Below, piece by piece: positions 55,018-64,000 of a stretch of 64,000 bases of DNA. Source of the DNA: Oopsacas minuta (Eukaryota > Porifera > Hexactinellida > Lyssacinosida > Leucopsacidae). A program made the translations under genes and the position numbers. The notes below the pieces were generated by a model. It was not told the DNA's origin, made no database searches, and saw only the letters and a list, made by a program, of their open reading frames with translations. The stretch is from positions 68,015-132,014 of the forward strand of contig JAKMXF010000346.1 of the NCBI GenBank assembly GCA_024704765.1. The letters are read 5' to 3'. Position 1 is the stretch's first letter. Every line of letters starts with the position of its first letter.

Positions 55018-56693
55018 TTGTTCATTTTATTGTTTATGGCTTCTCAGGTTCGTAAAAATTCTCCTGAAAAGTTTTGTTATATTTGTGGGAGGCATACTAC
55101 AACTGACCAACGGCAAAATATCACAAAGGCCGTAGAACGCTGTTATTTCGCATACTTTGGATGCCATCTTGGGGATCAAGATAAGCCCTGGGCTCCACAC
55201 ATGCTTGTAAGACATGCGTTGAGAACTTACGCTTGTGGTATGCTGGGAGGAGAAAGAAAATGCCGTTTGCGGTTCCAATGATATGGAGAGAACCAATGTG
55301 TCATCTTTCGGATTGTTATTTCTGCATGACGAAAATTGATGGTATCACAAAAAAGAATAAATCCAGTATTGCGTACCCAGACATACCGTCCGCCATTAGG
55401 CCAGTTCCACATTCAGAGGACCTACCTGTACCAGTTCCATTGGAAATATTGGACAGTAGCAGTGACAATGATAGTAGTGGAGATTCTGACGAGTACATAC
55501 TCCCACCAGATGATAATTCTCCTTAGCTTTTTGATCAAGATGATCTTGATGACCTAATAAGAGGTCTTAATTTACCAAAATCGTCTTCAGAAATTCTTGC
55601 TTCACGTCTAAAACAGAAGAATTTACTACTTCCGGGGGCGAATATTTCGAAATAACGAACTAGAGAACAAGATTTCCTTAAATTTTTTCACGTACAGCCA
55701 TCATTTGTATATTGTGGAAATATTCCTGGTCTGATAGAAAAGCTTGGAGTGAAATATAATCCTGAAGAATGGTGATTATTTATTGATTCCTCTAAAAGAA
55801 GTTTAAAGGGAGTGTTACTCCATAATGGCAACAAGCTTGCGTGTATTCCAGTTACACATTCTTTTCAACTTAAGGAGACTTACGACAGCATGAAAGTCTT
55901 CCTAGATGCACTAAATTACACCATGCATCGATGGTTAATTTGTGGAGATCTTAAGGTCATATCATTACTTCTTGGACAACAAGGTGGTTACACCAAATAT
56001 CCATGTTTTCTGTGTTTGTGGGATCGCCGTGCAGACGCTCGACATTACGTCCAGAAAGTGTGGTCGCATCGAGACCATTTAGTTCCTGGTAGTCACAATG
56101 TTATTCAAGAACCACTTGTGGATTCTAACGATGTCTTGTTACCACCTCTTCACATTAAACTTGGTTTAATGGAAAATTTTGTGAAGGCATTGCCCAAGGA
56201 TTGTGGGAGTTTTTTGTACCTCGTGGAAAAATTCCCTGCAATTTCTGATGCGAAGATTAAAGGTGGTATCTTCGTTGGACCACAAATAAGGGAGCTATTC
56301 AAAGATGATGAATTTCTTAAAGAATTAAGTAGCCTAAAGAGGAAAGCTTGGCTGAGTTTTCGTGATGTGGTAGAAAGTTTCCTTGGAAATCACAAAGTTG
56401 ACAACTATGCTGACATTGTCGAGAGATTAATAGAGAATTACATAATGCTCGTTGCGAGAATGTCTATAAAAATCCATTTCCTTCACTCACACCTGAATTA
56501 TTTTCCAAAAAATCTTGGGCACTAAGCGAAGAACAAGGCAAACGTTTTCATCAGGATATTAGTGACATTGAACTGATACCAAAGAAAATGGAATTCCAGT
56601 ATGATGGCGGACTACTGTTGGTGTTTGAAACGCAACAAGCCTGACGTTCTACACAAAAGAAAGTCGAGGAAAAGAAAATTTTTAGACGATTAA
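55018..56693 (+). pseudogene. FHQD-family multicopy protein, copy B (frameshifted)
   Basis: Segments in order: SPEKFCYICGRHTTTDQRQ; VPMIWREPMCHLSDCYFC in a second frame from about 55233; a degenerate middle (DLDDLIRGLNLP); and the longest clean part from 55812, HNGNKLACIPVTHSFQLKE, WLICGDLKVISLLLGQQGGY, YPCFLCLWDRRADA, PPLHIKLGLMENFVKALPK and FRDVVESFLGNHKVDNY. The end carries ADYCW-like and RKSRKRKFLDD sequence at 56600-56693. It matches copies A and C along its whole length. At least three frameshifts and several stops are present. Likely an extinct transposase-like gene. Confidence 0.75.
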
Positions 56694-57284
56694 ATTTGAA
56701 TCTATATTATTAAATCTCAATTGTTGTCTATTTGTTTGTCTGTCTGTCCGTTTGTCCGTTGCTAAGGAAGCTGAAATGGAATGTGGAATTCATATTTGCA
56801 AATTGCTTGTATCTATATATCTATGGTGTTAATCAGGAAAATATACAAACGGGTGCACTGATTCCGAATATCATATTGTTGGTAACATGTGATAAATATT
56901 TGTTGTTGTTTAGTAGCATAAAGAAACAAATTCTAAAATTATCCTAGAAACGTGGTTTCAACGGTTATTGTGGGGTAATCGGGTACGCTGATTCTGAATA
57001 TCATACAAACTAATAATCAAAGCGAGGGCCGAAGGCCGAGTACGGACACGAAATGTTAGAATCCGCGTAGCACGCTAGTGATAGTTAATACTAGTATGAT
57101 TTGGTAGGTAATAAACATAAATGTATGTTTAATTTCATATATTTAATCTCATATTGGTGCAATCTTCCAACCAGAAAATTACAAATTCTAGACCCGTTGT
57201 GAATATATACTTAACTCATTCATAAACAATCCCTTCAAATTATTTAATTTCAGCTATTCTTATTTAATCATCAAAAACTTTTTA
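56694..57284. other. Stretch without a gene
   Basis: AT-rich. A short tgtttgtctgtctgtccgtttgtccgt microrepeat lies at about 56728-56760. A gagggccgaaggccgagtacgg segment lies near 57023. Confidence 0.4.
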
Positions 57285-58635
57285 CAATTTTGTAAATCAG
57301 TGTAATTATTGTCGTATCCGACACTTGTAGATATTCGTTTACTGTATTTCCAAGTTTGCTTTCAATTTGTATACTTTTTCTTATACAAGTACTAGTGTGA
57401 ATTATCATTAGAATTTATCTGGAACCTTATATTTTCTCCAGTGAATTTATTACAATCAGGTATTTCATCAACTTGTGTAATTATTTCATCATGAATGTCA
57501 AAAATTCCTCCGAAACTCTTCGTAACAGGGCAGTCGGAATGATTATTGGTGGGATGGTGCAGAAAGATGTTGCTAAGACCTTAGAAAAACCACTCAGAAC
57601 GATACAGCGTTGGTGGGCACGAAATAGACGAGGTCAAGATCTAGGACATAAGGTCGGTGCTGGGCGTCCAAAAACGATCACAAGGGAGGTCAAGATAGTT
57701 ATATCCAAATCTCTTGGCAAAATTTGTCAATCCACTAGAAAGATCGCGATAAAACTCAAGCGAAAGGGTTATGGTATCTCTAAATCGACTGTTCACCGCT
57801 ATTTGAAGGAAACGATTGGAGCGACTGCCTATAAAAGACCCAAAATTCCCAAATTGACTGAAAAACAGAGGGAAAACCGGCTAAATTTTTGTATTGAAAG
57901 GGAAAATTGGAATTTGGATGAGTGGAAACGAGTCCTATGGAGTGATGAATCACCATATGAACTATTTCATCCCAGTTCCGCTCAAAATGATAGGGTTTGG
58001 TCCACTGACAGCTCCAAAGTACCACCTCGTGAAGTTATCAAAAAACCCGCCAAAAGTGATGGTCTGGGCCATTATGAGCTATCGTGGCCTCTCAGAATTA
58101 CATTTCGTTCCTCCTAAACAGGCTGTAAGCTCTCAATATTATGTAGAAGAGATATTGGAGAAATCTTATCGACTTGCGGTGGGTCGTTCAAAAACGGCAG
58201 GCAGCATTCTGACCAGGAAATTACTACCTAACATGTCTCGGGCCATATTAATGCAAGACGGGGTGCCAGCACACACTGCCAGTCGCACACAGGAATGGTG
58301 CACAAACAACATGCCCACTTTCTGGGCCAAAGGAGAATGGCCTGGCAATTCACCGGATTTAAATCCGATAGAAAATCTATGGAGTATTTTGCAGGAGAAG
58401 TTGAATGAGATGAAACCCTCAACCAACCTCAATCAGTTAGCAGAAAATCTCAAAAATGACTGGAGGGACATTAATCCATTGATCTTGGAAAATTTAGTTG
58501 CTAGAATGCCAGCAAGTATTGATAAATGTATACAATTGAAAGGAGGATATATTGGAAAATAATTGTCTTCTTTTCTCAATTAATGGCAATAATAACATAA
58601 GATGAAGGATACGACAATAATTATGGGACACCTTG
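57285..58635 (+). mobile_element. DD37E Tc1-like element
   Basis: Inverted ends share AATTATTGTCGTATCC (left at 57300-57319, right inverse at 58606-58621). The right terminus is clear (GGGACACCTTG followed by TA at 58636-58637). The left terminus is degenerate and placed at the TA of 57283-57284. Confidence 0.75.
57491..58562 (+). pseudogene. DD37E transposase with a single frameshift
   Basis: The N-terminal frame (MNVKNSSETLRNRAVGMII) has HTH motifs with the VGAGRPKTIT linker and VLWSDESPYELF (first Asp). It shifts at a run of six A near 58040 into the second frame, which begins NPPKVMVWAIMSY and continues with ILMQDGVPAHTA (second Asp) and WPGNSPDLNPIENLWSIL (Glu). There are 37 residues between the last two, hence DD37E. 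One extra or missing base is the only defect seen, so the copy is very young, or the frameshift is a sequencing error in the A run. It resembles the N-terminus of the pseudogene at 1.2-2.9 kb. Confidence 0.88.
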
Positions 58636-58636
58636 T

Positions 58637-58850
58637 AAGATACGAAAGAAGGCATCTATAAATAATGAAGGTGTTCTGAGGAGAAATAACTTCAAGAATT
58701 GACCTCAAAGTTGGAATTCGTAATACACAAACACCATATAATTTAGCGATTTTTAATGGCCGTTGCTAGGGATAATTTGTAGTGTTACACGAAAATATCG
58801 ATATTGTTATAAACGTCTATATCTCAACTATCGATTAGCATAAAAATAAC
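58637..58850 (-). repeat. Long inverted repeat, right copy, inner block
   Basis: Inverse of about 49760-49973. It abuts the right end of the DD37E element. Confidence 0.75.
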
Positions 58851-59239
58851 ACAGGTCAACAAAATTCAACTACATTTTCTCATCAAGTATTAGATTGACA
58901 TTTTCTAAGCTAGTTTTTACGCTGAATTCAAATCTGCTTTCAGATTCTTTCCGGCATGTCCAGTTTTTTTCCATCTACAAGTCAACGATTTTTATGTATT
59001 TCCTAAATTTTTCCTGTTATTTTATGGTAGTGGCTGTCTTTTTGTCTTCTTACATGATAGCCATCTGAAATAAATCAACATTTCGATGTTTTAGATTAAT
59101 GCCAAAGTAATATCAGTTATTATCCTAGCTCTTACATATAATTATTCACATTCATGCATGTATCAGCCACTCACAAACTAAGGGGAAATACACATCCATC
59201 TAGAAGTATAAAGGTAGCTAACTAAATTAAAAGTGTTGA

Positions 59240-60892
59240 GAGTATGACTTCTATTTATATATCTTGTTGGGATTATCTCTGAAGAGCCTCCAACAGTGAT
59301 CGGACATCATGCCCTCATTCCTGAAACCTTTGTATCGGGTTCCCATCTCCTGTATGTCTTGGTGGAATCTCTCACCCTAGGGGTTCATCACTTACAGCAC
59401 CAAGGTTCTCAGGGAAAAATCAAGGTGAGAGCGCAAGAAGTGAAGTTTTAGCGACATGAGACAGCCCATCTTCTCGTATGCGTTAAGCAAGGTTTCCACT
59501 CCTTCTCTGTAGTTGGACGACTTCTTGTTGCCCAAAAAGTTTTCACAAACCCATTTGAATGAATTCCAAGCACTCATTTCTAATTCGGATAATGTCTTCT
59601 CGAAATCTGGATCTCTGAATACTTGTCTGATTTGTGGTCCTACAAATACTCCCTCTTTTAACTTTGCCTCGCTTAGTTTCCGAAATTTGCCAACCAAATG
59701 CAGAAATCCTGCTGAATTTGTTTTGCCCATTGTTTTAACGAATGTTTTCATTAATCCAAGTTTAATATGAAGTGAGGGTAAGAAAACTTTGTTTGGGTCT
59801 ACCAATGGCGAATGCTGTAAATTGGTTTTCCCCACTTCATAGGTTCTCTTCGGCCAATCACATTTTTTATAATGTTCACCAGTTGCTCGGCTGTCCCATA
59901 GACATAGGAAACAACAATACTTTGTAAAACCTTGTTGCAAGCCCATCAATAGCCCGATTATCTTAAGATCACCGCAGATATTCCATATATGTGTTCTATA
60001 CTGTATTGCCTCCAAAACTTCCTGCAAATTGACGAAGGTTTCTCTGAGATAGACGGAGTGAGCAATTGGAACGCCAGGCTTTAGATTTCCGTTATGCACC
60101 AGAACAACTTTCAAACTGCGTTTTGACGAGTCGATGAAAAGGCGCCAATCAGAGGTAGAATGTTCTTGTAATACGTTTGCATAGAGTCCTTCGATATCAT
60201 TACAATTGCACAGTGGACCATCAGTGGTGTAGTATTGAGCGAGATCGAAATTTCGCTTGCGATTGTGGGATACTAGGACATCTTTGTCGAGTAGGTTTTT
60301 CTGTTTGAGCCTGGATGCAAGGAGTTCATCTTTGTCTTTAGATAAGTCTAGATCCCTGACCAGGTCATTCAATTCTCCCTGTGTAAATGTTTGTGGCTCT
60401 AGTAATTCATCTTCGGGACATAATTAGCATCTGTAGAATCTGCATGGACATCTTCCACCATATCAGACCCAATTTTAATTTGCTGTGGCTTGACAATTGG
60501 GATTGGTAATGAGATGTCGTGTGGAATTGGCCTGCGAGCAGAATCCAAGTCTGGGTGAACAAGAGCGTGCTTATTCTTGGCTGAGAATCCTGTAATGTCG
60601 ATAGGGCAAAAGTAACAATCATCAAGGTGATTTTTCTGTTCCCTCCAGACCATGGGTATTGCAAATGGCATTGAAACTTTCCTTTTGTTCAACCAATCAC
60701 GTAGTCCACTTGACAAGAAGTGCATATAACATGTGGTGCCCACGACTTGTCTTGGTCACCAAGTGGGCATTCGAAGTACAATTTGTATAAGTTCTTTAAT
60801 TGATTTGTGATTGGTCGTCTTTGTGATTTTACGCAAAAAAGACCACAAACGTAACAGAAATTGTCGGGATGAGTTTTGCAATTACGATGCAT
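59240..60892 (-). pseudogene. FHQD-family multicopy protein, copy C (best preserved)
   Basis: Starts MHRNCKTHPDNFCYVCGLF, then YFECPLGDQDKSWAPHVIC (end of the first frame); a shift near 60700 leads to VSMPFAIPMVWREQKNH. The long frame 60372-59392 has LNDLVRDLDLSKDKDELLAS, WRLFIDSSKRSLKVVL, ICGDLKIIGLLMGLQQGFTK, CCFLCLWDSRATGEHYKK, LPSLHIKLGLMKTFVKTMG and LRSHLDFSL. Beyond one stop comes GERFHQDIQEMGTRYKGF and MMSDHCWRLFRDNPNK, the motif that gives the family its nickname here. It contains several CxxC pairs and conserved Asp/His/Glu, compatible with a zinc-containing nuclease or transposase, but I cannot name the superfamily. Two frame breaks in an otherwise clean gene. Confidence 0.78.
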
Positions 60893-61423
60893 GTTTCTAA
60901 TTTGATTTGCTTGAATTCAAATAAGTAAAGTCATTTATATTCCAGATAATAGAATCAAAATAGGCATGCTCATATAGCAATTTAGTAACTAGGTAATACT
61001 ATACTATTGAAAAAATGGATATTGGATTTCAGAATAACTAGACGCGCTAGGGAAATTCTAATTGCAGATTCAGTTCAGCATTCAAAAGTATGCTAAGATA
61101 AATATATGTGATCTCTGATGAGAAATCTTGTTGAGTTGTGTAATTGTATAAAATTAAGGGTAATACAGTACTTTAACATTGTTAATTATATAGAGGCCCA
61201 TATTGTGCCAATATAAAAAACATACCTCTGGGCATTTTGATTGCATCTATTGTTGGAATTTATGTTAACGTAATTATAGTTCGGAAAATTCTTTGAAACC
61301 TTATAAAATTACGTCATTAGACAATGAGAATTTGAATTCACAAATAGAAGCTAAAACACAGTAAACACAATATAGTTGTATTCTCGACAGACTCTTTAAC
61401 AATATTACAACATTTACAGGTAG

Positions 61424-62189
61424 TTATGAGATTACAAAAAATTTGGCAAATTCTAGTGATGCCACACTCAGCTCCATCTTGTTGGGCAGTGGTACGAACA
61501 GGCTCGGTAACAGATGACCGGTCTTCATAGGATCATCTCCTCCACGGAGTCCATGCACCAGATACACCTGGACGAAGAGGGGCGGTGCCGTCTTGAAGGT
61601 GCCATCAGCTAGCCAGATCTTGCTTCGCTGCAGCACCCCGAGGTTGTGTTGTGTCGCGAAGATGAGGAATCTGGGTACATCGTCTGCACCCGAATCGTAG
61701 AGTAAGAACTGTTCTCCCTTGGCTGTCTGCTGGTAGACTGCTGGTAGAGCTAGTTCTGCTAGAGTGGTAGGTTGTGCTGGAGCTGCAAGTACACTAGCAC
61801 GTTGGCGTTGTATCGTCCGCTTCAGGCTGTCCAGTTTGGGGAGTTTAGCAGCAGTACCCTCTGATGCTGTTTGCAAACTCTCGCCCACTATGTGGTGTGT
61901 GCTATCCTGGGACTCCCGTGCTCTCCTCTTCGTGCCTGCCTTCGCTTCACAATAGTCCGCTGCCTGCTCGTCAGGCCCATGGGAGTGTTCATTCGTGCGC
62001 TTGACTATCATCATCCCTTTGGTGTCAACTCTAGCTTTGCAGACCCATCTTTACTCATGCAACCAATGCGTCACATCTCCAACTCTCCTCTGCACTCCAA
62101 ATAATTATCCATCCTCCGACAGCTTGTCTCTTCTTCTTTGCGACTTGATCAGCCTAAAGTTCGGCTGATCAAGAGGTTCCGCCATTAGT
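61424..62189 (-). pseudogene. GC-rich MULE transposase, N-terminal part
   Basis: It begins near 62189 (MAEPLDQPNFRLIKSQ) with a FLYWCH remnant (ECRGELEM, RIGCMSKDGSAKLEL) containing a stop and a frameshift. From 62014 the frame is open: RTNEHSHGPDEQ (closing His), a linker with SLKRTIQRQRA, GEQFLLYDSGAD, then RSKIWLADGTFKTAPPLFVQ with the first MULE catalytic Asp and VYLVHGLRG. It ends SLFVPLPNKMELSVASLEFA and breaks off, so the rest of the core is lost. It is visibly richer in G and C than anything else in the window. Confidence 0.85.
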
Positions 62190-62924
62190 AAAGTTATAAA
62201 ATTTCAAATACAAAATGTGTCGATTGGTAATGAGAAAACGAATCTGAGTTTGAACTAGATCATTTTCTATTTATGTCCGAGGATTGCAAATATCACAGGT
62301 GATCACATCCTGTTTACTACATTCCTCTTTACCAAATACAGCCCTAAGAGTATTTACTTCGTGTGTGCTTACTTAATACTTACTTTAGCAATCTTGGGAA
62401 TTCATATCATTAAATGGATTCATGGAATCATGTCATCTAAATTAGAATTATCTATCAAATTAAGACTTCCCGTGTGCAGATATAATTATTAGAAAATTGA
62501 TTATTTATGTGTACTTATATTGAATTAATGAACTAATATCATATCAAATTGACCAATCAAATTAGGTGCGAATTGTCCGGTGCGAATTGTCGGTATCCGC
62601 TACCACTCACACTCCCAACTTATAATTTGAATTCCTCTAGCTTAGCGAGTTGCTAATACATTTAATGAAATTTAATTTTCATAAACGTCCATATCACTAA
62701 AGTATGCATATATAATTTGAGAATCGAATTCTGACTTTTAGGTGGGTAAATTCAAGGGAGCCGTTACATTAAAAACTTTAACCAAAAAGTGACTAAAAGT
62801 AAAGGTTTTTAAAATCAAAATATATTGCTTGAAATGTTCAACTCTCTTCTTAACAATGGCACAAATTTAGTTTAAATCTGTTGAGTATAAGTGAGTCAAA
62901 TTAGTAACTGTAGTGACCCTAGTT
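62190..62924. other. AT-rich stretch, no gene
   Basis: No supported ORF. It is part of the ~4 kb that separates the two blocks of the right inverted repeat. Confidence 0.4.
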
Positions 62925-63290
62925 AACTTATTCGTTGAATTTTTCACAATAGAATATTTCAAAACGTAAAGAATATTTTTGAAAGAAATTTTAACTACAT
63001 AATCCACCAGCCCCCACTAGTGTGTAGAAGAAAATTGTATCAAAATAATATTGAGAAGCCGATCAAATAACATATTATAGTTGACACGAATGGAAAAATT
63101 TCAAAACCTCAATGCAAAGTCATCACATTTTACAATTCTGATGACATTTTCGTAATCCATCAACTCTATATTTTGAAAAATGACAAGTATTTTTCTCTAT
63201 CTATATGATATGTCGGTCAAATTCACGATTGAAGTATACACGATTTTTTCATTTGATTTCCTGCTAACTTCTTTTTCGTCAAAAAATGTA
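62925..63290 (-). repeat. Long inverted repeat, right copy, outer block
   Basis: Inverse of about 49320-49715, with long shared stretches such as aatattctttacgttttgaa and tgtcaactataat. Confidence 0.78.
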
Positions 63291-64000
63291 ACCCTTGGGG
63301 TCTTTTAGTGCGAATTTGGGAAAAAAAGATGAGGAACTCCTGGATAAAGTTGAGTTATAGTCATTCTAAATAGTTGTGTAATTGAAGAACAATGTGATAG
63401 TATGTTAGTTAGCTTGTAACTGCATACTCTCCTATTCAATTTTCTTTTACTTTAATTCATGTTTTGCATTCTGGGGAGCTGGATCCTCATTGACAGATGA
63501 GGCCCTGGCCCCCCAAATTTGGGTAGTTCTACATCCATGTCTATACGAACTATTCCTTTGGGTATTAGAGAATCCGAATCCATGCGAAATATACATATCT
63601 TTGATAATTTGAATCCAAATCCATCAAAAATTTATGGATTTTACATCATGACACCTTCATTCAACATCTATAATCTATGCGACGCTCCCTCCCCTATGCT
63701 TCCTAGTGTTAAGAAATTCTAAAGATTTCGACATTTGGAAAATATACAGCCTTTCCTATATTTTTACAATTTTTAATATCAAATTTCGCCAGACTACTAT
63801 TGTAGGAGCTGCAAAATTGTTCAAATATTTAAATTGATATACTTTACACAATTACATATATATTGCCACTTTATTTAATTCACTTGATATACTTTGCTTT
63901 TTGAGACAAATTATTTCCATTATTTTCTCCCATTTATTGCTAGCTACTGTCTTTTATGATGGATCATACTAATTTCTCATCAAGATCTATGATTTTAGAT
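63291..64000. other. Right-edge stretch, no gene recognised
   Basis: AT-rich; one 67-codon frame (63519-63722) has no recognisable similarity. Confidence 0.4.

Noticed and set aside
49320-63290. Maverick/Polinton element suggested by a 14-kb interval between inverted repeats
   Set aside because: No protein-primed DNA polymerase, retroviral-type integrase, packaging ATPase or capsid ORF is present. The interior consists of unrelated Tc1/mariner, FHQD and MULE pieces.
1-64000. CRISPR arrays, bacterial operons or a prophage-like system
   Set aside because: No regularly spaced direct repeats with unique spacers, no bacterial-type gene packing, and spliced or animal-specific genes show the DNA is eukaryotic.

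Overview
This is AT-rich metazoan nuclear DNA, roughly one third G+C by eye, and most of it is transposable elements. The host genes are animal housekeeping genes: PHF5A, a TTC5/STRAP homologue and the last exon of a nucleoside diphosphate kinase. The transposon mix (maT/DD37D, DD37E, DD34D mariners, hAT, MULE, Harbinger) suggests an invertebrate, most likely an arthropod. A copepod is possible, but I cannot prove it from sequence alone.

Layout. 0-3 kb: start of a Harbinger transposase running off the left edge, then a Tc1-like pseudogene split by a pogo/Tigger-like element. 4.7-8.1 kb: a complete RAG1-like/Transib-type transposon with an intact 702-codon ORF. 9.5-10.8 kb: dead DD34D mariner. 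12.4-12.6 kb: terminal NDPK exon. 12.8-15.5 kb: apparently intact hAT. 15.6-16.9 kb: dead mariner. 17.1-21.9 kb: second hAT, carrying a left-truncated second copy of the RAG1-like element. 24.3-25.7 kb: first of three copies of an unassigned multicopy family (called FHQD here, from a conserved motif). 25.9-29 kb: degenerate hAT. 32.4-33.8 kb: TTC5-like gene (minus strand). 34-40 kb: non-autonomous hATs, a large hAT-derived palindrome and an inverted-repeat family. 40.3-42.3 kb: a third, old RAG1-like copy. 42.8-43.1 kb: PHF5A. 43.6-49 kb: MULE pseudogene and small remnants. 49-64 kb: a long inverted-repeat pair with mariners, an intact maT transposon, a DD37E element, two more FHQD copies and a GC-rich MULE fragment between its arms.

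The most interesting content is the RAG1-like family. Copy 1 keeps residues matching the RAG1 catalytic triad (D265, D372, E630; RAG1 D600, D708, E962) and the Cys2His2 zinc site. It ends in CACAGTG, identical to the V(D)J recombination-signal heptamer, and is flanked by a perfect 5-bp duplication. In both copies that keep two ends, the heptamer is followed by a conserved nonamer-like motif at two different spacings: 11 bp at the left end and 20 bp at the right end. This resembles the 12/23 architecture of recombination signals. I see no RAG2-like gene.

Transposon insertions account for most of the sequence between host genes. The host genes show no sign of joint function.
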